A DNA stretch of 64,000 bases, taken from Pseudeuparius sepicola (taxonomy: Eukaryota; Arthropoda; Insecta; Coleoptera; Anthribidae). Where the stretch lies: contig OY987299.1 in NCBI GenBank assembly GCA_963920635.1, positions 70,104,692 through 70,168,691 of the forward strand, in the 5' to 3' direction. Positions 20,874 through 32,186 of this stretch are shown in pieces (the first letter of the stretch is position 1; each line of letters opens with the position of its first letter). The translations under genes and the position numbers were made by a program. The notes beneath the pieces are model-generated. The model had not been told where the DNA came from. It saw only the letters and a program-made list of their open reading frames with translations, and made no database searches.

Positions 20874-23220
20874 CTACCATTTATCACCGGCAGGTTGTTC
20901 CGAAACCGTCAATGTATCGATATTTGGGACGGCGCAAGACAAGCAATCAGGAACGAGATGCTCTTTGCCCTTTCTATGAATTATCTTAAAATCATATTGC
21001 TGTAATGTTACGGACCAACCCACTAATCTACCTCTAGAGATTCGTAAGCCATAGTAATGCATGATGATTGACGATCATGGTGAATATACCCTCGATATGC
21101 TCTCGCAGACGTTCAACTGCCCATAAAACTGCAAGACACTCATGTTCAGTGACAGTAAAATTAATCTCATTTTTCGTTAAAGATCTGCTAATATAGGCTA
21201 TAACCTTTTCTAAATCTTGGTGACGTTGGGTTAGAACTGCACCCAATCCATATCCGGAAGCGTCACACTGTATAGTATAAGGCAAATTATAATTTGGAAC
21301 ACTAAGCACGGGTGCGGTGACTAGAGCATCTTTTAACTTTCATAAGGCATTTTCACATGTTTCTGTCCAGACAAAATGTTGTCCTTTCCTCAGAAGCCGT
21401 GTTAAGGGCGATATAAGATCCCAATAATTAGGGATGAATTGTTTATACCAACCAGCCATACCCATTAGTCTTCTAATCTCTGTTACATTCTTCGGAATTA
21501 GTAAGTCCAGAATAGCCTTTACTTTTTTCTGTATCGGTATGAAGCCTGTTTTGATTTATTACGTAACCTAAGAATTTGAGTTCATTTTTACATAGTTGGC
21601 ACTTGTCTTGACCTACCATAAGGCCAACTTCCTTTAAACGTTTAAAGACTTCTTTTAAAATGGAGATACGCTTATCAAAATCTTGAGTAACACCGACAAT
21701 GTCATCCAGGTAACTAAAAACATGAGGTTCAAGGTCATGAGATATAACTTTATCTATTAATCTTTGCCAGGTGGCAGGCGAGTTACTCAATCCAGATGGT
21801 AAATGGCGAAATTGAAATAAACCTCTATTAGGAACGGTGAAACCGGTAAACATCTTTTAGTCAGGTTCGATTGGTATTTGCCAAAAAAGTTGATTTGATA
21901 TCTAAAGCCAACAAAAATCGGGCATCTCTCAATTTATCTAAAATAGAAGTGATTCTAGGTAAAGGGTAAGCATCTTTTCGTGTCACTTTATTAAGCGCCC
22001 TATAATCTACGCAAAAACGATAGTATATGTGGTCCCCTTTTCAAACTAAAATGGTGGGTGAAGCCCAGGGACTATTGGAGGGCTCTTCTATTCCCTCTGC
22101 CAATATCTTTTCTAATTCCTCATCTATAGACTACCTGTACAACCAGGGAAACAGGATAATACCTTTGTTTTATAGGGGGTGCATTATTTGTAATCATTTT
22201 ATGGGCCACTAGATGGGTACATCCAATTCTATCAGGTACGTCATTAGGAAACATTTCTCTTACAAAATTATTTAAACAAATTTCTTGTGATCACCCGCCA
22301 ATTAAGCTGACATCAATATTAGAAATATTGGGGGCATCGACAGGTCCAAACCACCAACGGTCATTCTTAGGATCGGGTATTATTCCCATTATTTTCCAAA
22401 AATCATATCCCAAAATTATCCCGCGAGGTAAAGTAGGAATAACAAGAATGTTGATTATGCGAGTTCTATCTTCCAACGTAACGGGAACATTTACAACCCC
22501 TAATATTTATGTTTATAATCATCGGCGACGCCACATTCTCGAAAAGGAGAAGGTAAAGTAGGAATAAGTGTAAGATTTAAAGTTTTGAATATTTTCCAAC
22601 CCAAACTTCCGCACAGAATCTAAACCCAATATATTGATCTTGAAATATGCTCGGACATCTCCTGGAAGGTGTGACATTATATATTCAATGACAGCTTTGT
22701 GTTTTATACCTACGGCCGATACCTCAACTAAACTGGAAACATTTTGACGGCCTACTAATGTCTCCTTGAACCATTTCCCGAACCCGAAGGTGTTGAGTTA
22801 CAATTAGGACAAGTGCGCACCGTGTAGTTAGGAGCATTACACCGAAAATAACAATGCTTTTTTGGCTTTGGGCATTGATTGGCTAGGTGTCCTATTTCGC
22901 GACAATTATAACACGAAACCGACCTATCTTTGTTATGGGAAATCTCAAAAACTTGGACTTTGATACTCCCATATAAGCTAAGTCGGGTTCCAGTAAACGA
23001 TTGGATCTTCGAGAAGGTGGTAAGCTAAAATTCTCCACTGAAGTTTTAGTAATCTCCAAACATCTACCAAGCTCTAATAACTGTTCAACAGATGTTATTT
23101 CTTTAAGTGAAAACTGGGTTTGGTAAAATGGAGCAATATTTTTCAAGAGTATGTTCAATCTAGTTGATGGAGGTACCTTAATAGTTAACCTATCAAAAAG
23201 ACTATCATTATAAAATGTTC
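20874..23220 (-). pseudogene. Ty3/gypsy retrotransposon fragment: gag to RNase H
   Basis: In minus-strand order: gag C-terminus (23158-22892), zinc knuckle CYNCREIGHLANQC with a second CYFRCNAPNYTVRTC (about 22910-22800), a protease-like zone (22790-22560) and the linker LPRGIILGYDFWKIMGIIPD (about 22430). RT follows with FQFRHLPSGLSNSPATWQRL and a kept VFSYLDDIVGV (about 21710), then RNase H with IQCDASGYGLGAVLTQ and HECLAVLWAVERL; the usual TDH there is VNH, so a catalytic Asp is lost. The fragment ends at GKEHLVPDCLSCAVP (about 20930). Integrase and LTRs are missing, probably cut by the adjoining LINE. Many stops. Confidence 0.88.
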
Positions 23221-23341
23221 AATCTTTTTTTCTACATGTGATTTTATGTTTAATATGGATATTATAAGTTTAGTTTAGTTTCATTTAGTACAAGAGCATA
23301 ATGTATTCCGTGGGACCTTTTGTAAAGGGAAGTTGAGACTA

Positions 23342-23458
23342 CAGTTTGTTCAGCGAATGTTCGGCTCTACGTCACAACTCCCGTCCTTGTCTTACTCATG
23401 AATATACGATGGATATCGGTCGTTGTGACATAGGGCTGAACATTCGCTGAACAAACTG
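23342..23458. mobile_element. 117-bp palindromic MITE, TA-flanked (copy 1)
   Basis: Begins CAGTTTGTTCAGCGAATGTT and ends with its reverse complement, flanked by TA on both sides (23340-23341, 23459-23460). The right arm of the surrounding element lacks it, which gives a natural empty site. A second family member is at 62969-63114. Confidence 0.88.
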
Positions 23459-24828
23459 TATGTGGAATCCTTTTATTGTATGCTACGTAATGGCCTAGTA
23501 CTGGGTGTTAACCTTCGAGTTGTGATGTTTGGTTTTTATTACATCATAAATCCAAGATGGCCGCCATACAAAACATTTATTCATTCCGTCAAGAATAACT
23601 CCTTCCAGAGGACTCATACGCAAAATGTGCATAGAATATTTTCTATTCTGCATGAGCAGACAAACAAATTTAGCAATTATAAAATTTTCTATATCTTCTT
23701 CCGTTCATGAGTTATGATCCATTATATATGTCACCATCAGTTTAGAACCATCGGTTATTTATTAAGGGTAATAAAATAATGATTGTGCTGCCATTTACTC
23801 GCAATAACTTTAATATTACACTTATATGCAACAAACATTACAAATAGTCATTACAATGGTATGAAACACACTTTAATAATACATACAGGGTGTCCGGTTA
23901 ATAATTGTCCCAATAGCAACTTACACATATTTCGGGCCAAAATATAACTATTGAGGCTAACATGCCTTAATAGTTAATAATTGTTTAAGAGATACAGGGC
24001 ATTGAAGTTCATTTTTTAAAATTGAATTATGAGTGGATCTCCCAAAATAATGAAGCTGCTGAACTGAAATTTGGCACTGCTGTGTTTCTGGGGACGAAGA
24101 ATAAGCTGAAGATGTTAATTGCTACGTATCTCACAGAAGGCATCACTTGCACTTTGAATCATGATTTTACAACTTTTTTGAGGTTATCTTTTTGGTCTTA
24201 CAGGTCAATCATTTTAGTTCATCTGTTCATTCTGTAACAAAAAAGTACTCTTGTTTCATAATTATAGAATCAACCCTTTGCATTGAAATTGGCAAAATGT
24301 GCACCAAAACACCTCTTGAATCCAACATTCCAAAAATAAAATTTTTACCTACCACTTTTAAATGTTACAGATCAACTGTACCATTTAAAGTGAGATAAAT
24401 AATGAATAATGTATCAAAAATGTTTCGCTTTTAAAATAGAACGGATTGAAACTCCGCAAAATTTGAACACTATTTCAAGAAAACAAATGGTGTTTTGACC
24501 AATGCCTATTTTGCATTTTCTTGTTTATTTTGAATGTACAGTTGATCTGAAACATTTAAAAGCGGTAGCTGAAAATTTTATGTTTCGAATGGAGTTAACA
24601 TAGGTGTTTTGGGGCACATTTGGCCAATTTCAACGCAAACAGTTGATTTTATCGTTATGAAACATGAATACCTTTTTGCTGTATATTGAAAAGATGCACT
24701 AAAATGATGATCTGCAACAACAAAAAAGGTACAAGTAAAAGCTCCCTTCAAAAACAGCGCAAGCGACGCCCTTTGTGAGATACATAGAAATTGGCATCTT
24801 CAGCTTAGCCACAAATTGCATCGAAGAC

Positions 24829-24926
24829 AAAATAATAGTAATTGCCCCCCTCCCCCGCACAAGCATGTGGTTGCTTCTGGGATACTCCTAGTTTGGAGCA
24901 TTGTGAGGGTGAGAATAATTTATTCG
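24829..24926 (+). repeat. Short interspersed LINE 3' end (copy 1)
   Basis: About 98 bp beginning CGAAGACAAAATAATAGTAA and containing TTGCCCCCCTCCCCCGCACA recurs at 58575-58686 with few differences. In the second copy it ends in a TTA tail, pointing to a LINE or SINE 3' end. Here it lies within a foldback arm. Confidence 0.6.
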
Positions 24927-25009
24927 TCCCCAAAACTACACCAGTGCCAAATTTCAGTTCAGCAGCTTGCTTATTTTGGGAGATGTAACCATAATTCAAT
25001 TTCACAAAA

Positions 25010-25465
25010 TGAATTTATAATATATAATATAATATAACTCGTCTTTATTATTTACCAAATGGTACAAAAACTACTTAAAGTAGGGCACAAAAAATGGCGA
25101 AGTTTAGCTCAGAGCTATTCTTACACTCAACCATCGTGCCAAAGGACATCTGTTGTTACATCATTATACAAACTAAAATTTAAAGACCACATCTATGAAA
25201 GAAAAACACATAATCTATATAAAGAAAAAAAAACAAATAGTGTGCACAAATTTCCGGAAAAAAAATCAGTCGAATAAGGATATAAAACAAAAAACAAAAC
25301 AAAGTAAAAGTAAAAAAATGCTCGTTATTATAACCAACGCAGATTAATGATGCTCAGATTGAAGTATATGGCATTTAATACTTTTCTTGAAGCTAGAAAT
25401 AGATATTGATTTAAATGAAACTGGTAAGTCATTATAGTAGAGTGAAGAACATTTCTATTAAGGCA
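25010..25465 (-). mobile_element. LINE 3' UTR insertion with (TATAT)n tail
   Basis: Absent from the left arm of the foldback, so inserted later. On the minus strand it ends AATAAAGACGAGTTATATTATATT, a polyadenylation-like signal plus repeat tail. Only 3' UTR-like sequence remains. Confidence 0.5.
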
Positions 25466-25543
25466 TATTGGCCTCAATTGTTATATTTTGGTCCGAAATA
25501 TGTGTAGTGTAGTTGCTAAATGGACAATTATTATTGCCAATTT

Positions 25544-25948
25544 TGCGATCTAAATGTGGGAATATTCGGCATTCCGGTGACGGAGGGAGAATCAATTCGT
25601 AATGAAGTTTTGGCAGTATTTAATAAAAATATCAAAGCGGGTATCAAGGACAGCGATATAGCAAGGTGCCACCAAGTTGCAAACGTAAACAATCCTCCTT
25701 CAGTGTTGGTTCGATTTGTATCGGAAGTAGCTAGATATGCTGTTCTTAGAAATCGCAGTAAATTGAAAAATACTGGCATTTTCATAAAAGAAAATCTTAC
25801 AAAGATGAAATTAGACCTGTTAAATAAGGCGTTGAAAAAGTTCTCTAATAAATCAGTATGGTGCTTGAATGGAAACATCTTTGTGAAGTGTAATAACAAG
25901 GTGCACCGTATTGACAGTGAAGAATCCCTGGAAAACATTAACATTTAG
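25544..25948 (+). pseudogene. LINE ORF1 C-terminal part (RRM-like and CTD)
   Basis: Encodes VGIFGIPVTEGESIRNEV, ARCHQVANVNNPPSVLVRFV, IFIKENLTKMKLDLLNKALK and SVWCLNGNIFVKCNNKVHRI. The GIPE..GE...I.....DI...HR.......I.V.F layout is the ORF1 RRM/CTD of insect LINEs and relatives of L1 ORF1p. It is an RNA-binding coat protein in intact elements. The N-terminus is lost at the foldback junction. Confidence 0.75.
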
Positions 25949-26316
25949 TTTCGTAGGGCACAAAGGAATAGTTCTTGTTCATTTAACTTACTTTACTCAA
26001 AGAGTTACTAAATTGGTTATATACTAATTTATGGGAACGGGGTATTGTGCTGTCGCCCTTGAATATTTGCTCTTAGCAGTCAGCTTTATTATTTATTGGT
26101 ATTAAGTATTACACTGTTTGTTACATATTATTGCATTGTTATTATTATATCATATCTTTGTCTTCCTGTAACTTATTACTGACATCTGCAATACATCATA
26201 AACTTTAATTGCATGTGAATACTATTTAAATACTTTTATTATTTATTTATTATATACATTCCATTATTGAATTGTTTTTCATTAAAGTTGTTCACTTGAT
26301 CTATTAAAACATTGAA

Positions 26317-27039
26317 ATGAAGTTTGCACATCTGAATGTGAGATCAATATTTACGGGATTTAATGATTTATTACTCTTAATTCAGAGCCATACCTTTGAT
26401 ATTGTTCTTATAACAATGACGTGGCTTGGTGACAATGTGGATCAAAATATGTTCTCTGTCCCGGGATATAGAATGTTTAGACAAGATAGGAAGCATGGCA
26501 GAGGCGGAGGTATATCACTATATGTCAAATTGTCGTTTACATGTGACCAGTTAAGCTGTGACTTCGAGGTAAGTGAGAGTACGGAAAAATTGTTTATTAG
26601 GTTTAAAATTTCTGGTCAGTCATATTGTGTTGGGGGATTCTATAGACCACCAAATATAAATGTAAATCAATTTATAGAAGATCTTGGCAATTTTTTTACT
26701 TATGTATGTAGTATCTTTGATATTGTCATTTGTATGGGAGACTTTAATATCAATTTTCTTAACTTGACAAATCCTGTTGATGCTTGTCTAGAAAATTATA
26801 ACATGATCCAAATTTTAAAAGAGCCGACGAGAATTTCGGGTAGTTCCTGCACGCTTCTCGATCCTATAATAGTTTCCAGATCGGTTACGGTGTTGTCACA
26901 TGGTACTTTAAATGCCGATAGCATTTCCGATCATCGTATGATGATTTGTGAGATCATCCCCATAAAACAAAAATTTACCCCAAAAATAATATCTTACCGT
27001 TCTTTTAATAATATTAATTGTGACAATTTTTTGTGTTAA
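26317..27039 (+). pseudogene. LINE APE-type endonuclease (240 codons, uninterrupted)
   Basis: A nearly complete endonuclease in one frame: MKFAHLNVRSIFTGFNDLLL, then TMTWLGDNVDQNMFSVPGY (the usual catalytic Glu of SETWL is replaced in MTWL), RGGGISLYV, GGFYRPP, VICMGDFNINFLN (GDFN) and DSISDHRMM (SDH). It would nick target DNA to prime reverse transcription. Loss of the catalytic Glu and the missing RT make the copy inactive. It is the best-preserved LINE frame in the window. Confidence 0.85.
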
Positions 27040-27079
27040 ATATGTTTATATTAATATTATCTAAACGATCAAGTGCTTA

Positions 27080-27390
27080 GGTGTATGCGGATAAATTAGG
27101 TAAAAGTTTTCTTTTCTTTGTTGGTTGTGTACATATATTATGGGTACAGACAGAGAATATGTCGCAATTATTTATTTTATTTCATTGTAAAGTTATTATT
27201 ATTATTGATATATAGTTTTATATTGATGTTTGTGTGTTATCTTTGCTATATATATGCGGATAAATTAGGTATTGTTTTGTCTTCTTTTCTTGGAAATGCA
27301 TATAGGTACATACAGACAGAGAATATGGTCAGAGTTATTTTATCTCATTGTAAAATAATTGTATTGATTTTTGTGTGTTATCTTTGCTAC
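27080..27390 (+). repeat. About 170-bp tandem duplication in a LINE 3' UTR
   Basis: TATGCGGATAAATTAGGTA occurs at about 27085 and 27254, and ACAGACAGAGAATATG at about 27147 and 27313, so a unit of about 168 bp is present twice in direct orientation. Confidence 0.75.
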
Positions 27391-28004
27391 TACTAGAATG
27401 TGGCTAAGTAGAATAGCAATCATGCTAGACTTCGCCACTTTGAATGATTAATTTCTTTCTTATGTTTCTTGTTTGTTGTATATTCAATTAAATAAAGGCC
27501 GTTTATTATTATTATACCATTGTAATGACTCTACTTTTAATGTTTGTTGCATATAAGTGTAATATTAAAGTTATTGTGAGTAAATAGCAACACAATCATT
27601 ATTTTTTACCCTTAATAAATAACCGATGGTTCTAAACCGATGGTGACATATATAATAGATCATAACTCTTAAACGGTAGAAGATATGGAAAAATTGATAA
27701 GATCTAAATTTGTTCATCTGCTCATGCAGAATAGAAAATATTCTATGCACATTTTGCGTATGAGCCCTTTGGAAAGAGTTGTTCTTGATGGAAGGAATAA
27801 ATATCTTGTATGGCGGCCATCTTAGATTTCTGACGTCATAAAAACCAAACGGCACAACAGGTAAACACCCGGTAATACGCCATTACGTAGCATACAATAA
27901 AGAGATTCCACATAGTTGCAACTTCCCTACACAAAAAAAACACAGAGTAGGTAAATGTGCATTATGCTTCTTAACTAATTGTCATCTTCTGCCTTGCACT
28001 GATT

Positions 28005-28300
28005 AACTCCTCCCAGAGCAAAAACAATTTTTGACAATTATTTTGTATGTTGATTCATCCAAGCCATCAAAACCACCTAGAAGCCTCTCTATGTCTGTGA
28101 TTTTCACCAACAATGCTTCTTTATCTTCCAAAAAGGTAGGGTAGTCTAACGATTGCCCTTGGCACTCTAATTCTATTAGATTCCTGAGAGTTTTATCTAT
28201 TCTTTGTGATACCTATATATTGCCGTCTACTGTGTTTAGTTGGATTGAAGTAGGTAAGCAAAAATTAGAAAAATCCAGAGAAAATACAATGCTATTCATA
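28005..28300 (-). pseudogene. Unrecognised coding-like fragment
   Basis: The minus strand reads NTVDGNI, then after a stop VSQRIDKTLRNLIELECQGQ, DYPTFLEDKEALLVKITDIE and RLLGGFDGLDESTYK to a stop near 28005. The composition and helical pattern look coding, but I recognise no family. It may be part of a decayed transposase or a LINE protein. Confidence 0.25.
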
Positions 28301-28365
28301 AACTTTGCACCAAATGGGAAACATTTTTATTATTAGATTTTTTGAAAATCTGATTTCGAGCTAAG

Positions 28366-29080
28366 TTGGTGCATGTTTTAGGTACACTATTGCGCCTGAA
28401 GAGAGTCGTGAAGTTACAGCCCATGCCTGTCAAATATGACATTTAAAATAAAAATTAGGAAAAATTGGGTTTTATCTTGGAAATTGGAAAAGGTTATTAA
28501 GAAAATGTATTCGTATTGTATTATTGTGCGTCTATGTCAATTTTTGGAAGGATATTCGTCTTTTTCTTACTTTATATTCCAGGAATTGAAACTGAAACCA
28601 TAAAATTCAATACAAAACTGTACCCTATCATTTTGCTCCACTCAAATTAAAAAGATATAGATTGTTTTGTGTAAAAATATTACAACACTCATGGCCCAGG
28701 GCATGAACTTTGCTCAAAATTACAAAGTCTGCACCAATATTGTGTTGTTATACACAACAACTATTTTAAAAAATCTTATTTTCCACTTTTTCGCGTTTAA
28801 ATTTATTTGTATTTTTATAGTTTAGTAAGAAGGCAACCAGTAAATAAGTGTTTTAAGTTATTTTGCGAGAAAAATATAGTGTACCAATTTGAAGACATAT
28901 AATGAAGAAATAACAAGTATCCTGATATCTTTCTGAAAATTGGCATGTAATACATTTTTTCCGATATTTCCAAAGGCAAACCCAATTTTCCCAATTTTTA
29001 GTTTTAAATGTCAAATTTGACAGGAATGGGCTGTGACGTCACGACTCTCTTTAGGCGCAATATGCTCCAACAAATCCTGA
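28366..29080. mobile_element. About 715-bp foldback element
   Basis: The left segment with TTGCGCCTGAAGAGAGTCGT and TGTCAAATATGACATTTAAA recurs inverted at the right as ACGACTCTCTTTAGGCGCAA and TTTAAATGTCAAATTTGACA. The arms are about 110 bp or more, with a non-coding centre near 28720. Confidence 0.78.
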
Positions 29081-29395
29081 AATAATGTTTTCACTAGTAA
29101 TCGCTCTAGTGCTTGAATTATTGCCAGAAATTTTTCGAGTACACGAATTTTCTTAAAAAAATTTCTTAAAAAATTCGTGTTAGGGAAAAATTTCCGGATA
29201 TTAATTCAATAACGTGGGGGATTCGGAAACAAAATTCCACACCTGCAGGTAAATTAAATGAAATTATTATCAAAATTTTTGTTGAGTATATGTTACAATG
29301 TCACATTATAATAATGACATCTGTCAAAAAATTTCCGCTGTAATCACCTCCTGCTGCCTAGAGCAAGTGAGAATATTTCCGGTTCACACAGTTTT

Positions 29396-30470
29396 TTACT
29401 AAGTCCTATCATTTCTGTGAAAACATTTTTTGATCAAGGGGATTTTCAATTTTGTTTTTTTTTTAAATTGTGTCAGGCTCGCTTTTCTGCATTAATGTAA
29501 ATTTTTTGACGTGTTCCAAAATCTCACGGTCCGACTTTTTGGTATCGTTAGGAAGATACGTCCCTAGGGGTGTCATTTACTTGAAAATATTTTTTGCCTA
29601 AGTGGATTTTTCAATTTTATGATTTTTTTAAATTCCGAGCAGTGTGCTTTTTGACATTCATGTCAATTGTGTGACGTGTTCCGCAACTTGGCGTTCCGAC
29701 TTTTTGGTATCATTAGTAAGATACGTCCCTAGGGATGCCATATGTTCGAAAATATTTTTGGCATAAGTTGATCTTACAATTTTATCATTTTTTAAATTAC
29801 GGCCTGCACGCTTTTCGACATTCATGTAAGTTTTTTACGCGTACCAGAACCTCGCGGCCCGATTTTTTGGTACCGTTAGGAAGATACGTCTTTAGAGATG
29901 TCATTTCCCTCAAAACATTTTTTGCCTATGTCAATTTTTAAATTTTATGATTTTTACTTATAGTCGGCATTTCGACATTCATGTAAATTTTGTGACATGT
30001 TGCGGAACCTGGAGTCTAATTTTTTTTGTATTGTTAGTATGATATATCCCTAGAGATGCCATTTGTTCAAAACCATTTTTTGCTAAGTGTATTTTTAAAT
30101 TTGTTTTTTTTTTTAATTCTGACAGGGGCCCTTTTCGACATTCATGTCCATTTTTTGACGTATTCCGGTTCCCGTGATCCGATTTTTTAATATCGTTGGC
30201 AAGATATGCCCCTAGGGATGACATTTCTTTGAAAACATTTTTTGCCTATGTGGATTTTTCAATTTTTTCAATATTTCTTCAAAAAGATTTTTTGCCTAAG
30301 TGGATTTTTAATTTTATGAATTTTTGAAATGCCAACCGTTGTGCTTTTCGATATTCATGCCAATTTTTTGACGTGTTCTGGAACCTCGCGGTCCGAATTT
30401 TTGGTATCTATAGGTAAACACATCCTTAGGGATGCTATTTCCTTGAAAATTCCTTACCTACCTTTTTTGA
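29396..30470. repeat. Tandem array 1 of a ~162-bp repeat (about six copies)
   Basis: Landmark CGGTCCGACTTTTTGGTATC recurs in diverged form at about 29528, 29692, 29854, 30010, 30172 and 30387. Spacing is mostly 156-164 bp, with a longer last interval. Each unit also carries AAGATACGTCCCTAGGGATG and a TTGACATTCATGTCAATTTT block. Copies differ by 10-25% by eye. Confidence 0.88.
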
Positions 30471-30784
30471 CCAATCAGCGGCTCGTTTTTTGCTTCATTG
30501 TCATGACAACTCAAACAAATTCTGGAAATATTCTCACTTGCTCTAGGCACCAGGAGGTGATTACAGCGGAAATTTTTTTACAGATGTCATTATTATAATG
30601 TGACATTGTAACATATACTAAACAAATTAACACCCATAGGCACTTGAAATTTTCACAGAGTGTGTACTACTATGGCCGCTATAACAACAAATAATAAAAG
30701 TAAAATAAAGTTAATGTTATATTTTCAGTTTTTGTTAATAGTGATGACACGGCTAACTGGAACTAGTCGCAAATACTTTTGAAG

Positions 30785-30856
30785 GAACGGGTGGTGCAGT
30801 GGAAGTGTGCTGGGCTCATATCCCAGTGATCAAGGGTTCGAATCACGCTCTGGCAC
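30785..30856 (+). tRNA. Initiator-tRNA-Met-like pseudogene
   Basis: GTGGTGCAGTGGAAGTGTGC (A-box and D-arm) is followed by an anticodon arm CTGGG-CTCATAT-CCCAG with a central CAT and by a B-box-like GGGTTCGAATC. The D and anticodon arms closely resemble eukaryotic initiator tRNA-Met, but the T stem and acceptor do not pair. It is best read as a decayed tRNA gene or a tRNA-derived head. Confidence 0.5.
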
Positions 30857-31208
30857 AAACATTTTTTCGCTAAAGTATTTTTAAAAAATATGTAGTGTTA
30901 AATATTGTACGGCGGTACGGAACCCTTCGGCCGATTTTTTTTGAAGGCGATTAACTGGATCATGATCTTGACTTATTAGATTTCCAGTTTTAAATAGGTA
31001 CCTATATGCATTAGGTACACTTAATAAACATTATCTTTTGCTATAAAACTACAACTTATATTACATTATAATATTACATACTCAACAAATAAACCCTCTT
31101 TAGTTGTTATCAATATTACTTTTCCTATCGTTATAATAAATATTAGTTATATTAAATACGTGATTATTATATACCATGGATGACTCATTTGAATCTGATA
31201 TTTCTTTT

Positions 31209-32186
31209 TTAGACTACATTTATACTAGTAATAGAAATAGACGTCATTGCTTCAATAATATCTTTGTGATGTTCCCGGTCCATTTGTAAATACAACTTTA
31301 TGGATTGACTATTATTATGGCCCATTATTGTAATCAATTGTTGTTCACCAATACCTTTCTTAGCTAAACTGGATACTGCCGTTGCCCTTGCTGAATGATT
31401 CGTAACTTTTAATTTTCCTATATCGATATCGGCCTTTGATGCAGCACATTTTCACCAAGTTGAAATCGTATTTTTTCCAACTGGACAGTTTTTGAACCAT
31501 GCCTTTGAATTTGTTTTCTCCCAGCCTTGATTTGTAGTTAAAAACAAACTATTTGTTTTAATGGCATCCCCTCTTTTTTTAAAAAGGCATACTGGGCATT
31601 GGTTTGAATCATTTTTATTAATAACTAACCAGTTACTGTCCGCCAATTTTTTTGACCTGCCTTGTGTAGTTTATGAAAAAATGGGATTGTATTTATGCGA
31701 CCCGTAAAATTTCCTTGATTATCACTTTCTTCAACAAAGAATTCAATACAAGCTGATGCCCCCTCTCCATGCTAATTCGCGTGAAGCTATATGAAAGCAC
31801 TTCCGCTGCAGGCTGTCCGGGGTATCTTCATCCCACATTTTAATTATTTTTTTATATTCAATATCCGTTAATGCACTCGCTTTTCTTTTTAACAGATCTT
31901 TTTTTAAGTTTTCGACGTTTGACATCTCTAGCCACTCTTGCAGTTATAAACTCCACGTCGGAAAATGGATCGAATTTTATTTTATACTTTTGAAAAAACA
32001 TTTCTTGTTGTTTTTCAGAAGGTTTTTCAGAATTTGTCTTTTTCATATTGAATGCATAGTCTTCTAAAATTCTGGCCAATTCCTCAACAGATACTAATTC
32101 ACTGTCAAAACTGTATGATCTCTCGCTACAAAACTCAACAAACTGCCTCCAAATACTTGTTTTGATCTCTTCATATCTTTCGCCAT
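31209..32186 (-). pseudogene. Crypton tyrosine recombinase, frameshifted but with the catalytic residues present
   Basis: The ATG lies at 32186 and the stop near 31209, about 326 codons across at least three frames. Order: ELARILEDYAFNMKKTN and KYKIKFDPFSDVEFITARV (core-binding part), SALTDIEYKKIIKMWDEDTP, SRELAWRGG (first catalytic Arg), a spacer with CPVCLFKKRGDAI and KAWFKNCPVGKNTI, and TNHSARATAVSSLAKKGIGE (HxxR). MGHNNSQSIKLYLQMDREHH then gives the His and the nucleophile Tyr. The R-HxxR-H-Y set and the ELAWRGG/NHSAR motifs match the Crypton/DUF3504 family. Frameshifts near 31925, 31745 and 31640 inactivate it. Confidence 0.85.

Larger units (their letters stand above)
23886..25532. mobile_element. 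Large foldback element with CAGGGTGTCC end
   Basis: Sequence from 23886 reappears as reverse complement on the right. The left block with AATTGTCCCAATAGCAACTT pairs with the end near 25530, TGAACTGAAATTTGGCACTG pairs with the block near 24950, and the block near 24370 with that near 24540. The centre is about 24460. The right arm carries a LINE 3' end (about 25010-25465). No transposase. Confidence 0.78.
25533..27515 (+). mobile_element. CR1/Jockey-group LINE, RT deleted
   Basis: ORF1 remnant (25544-25948) and endonuclease (26317-27039) are followed directly by 3' sequence ending CAATTAAATAAAGGCCGTTTATTATTATTAT (about 27485-27515). The whole reverse transcriptase is missing, so the copy is internally deleted. 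The 3' region contains a roughly 170-bp tandem duplication (27080-27390). Confidence 0.8.
23285..27978. mobile_element. Element with long (about 450-580 bp) terminal inverted repeats
   Basis: Left arm 23285-23870 and right arm 27525-27978 are diverged reverse complements over their whole length; the left is longer because it holds a 117-bp MITE. Shared landmarks include GTGGAATC, TATTGTATGCTACGTAATGG and CATAGAATATTTTCTATTCT. The outermost matching bases resemble AGT...ACT ends, as in Polintons, but no 6-bp duplication was found and no Polinton gene remains. The interior holds a foldback (23886-25532) and a deleted LINE (25533-27515). Confidence 0.75.

Noticed and set aside
24022..25005. Open frames on both strands encoding similar WISQNNEAAELKFGT segments
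   Set aside because: They are the two arms of one foldback element read in opposite directions, not genes.
23285..27978. Firm Polinton assignment of the long-TIR element
   Set aside because: No 6-bp target duplication and no Polinton gene found; kept only as a hypothesis.
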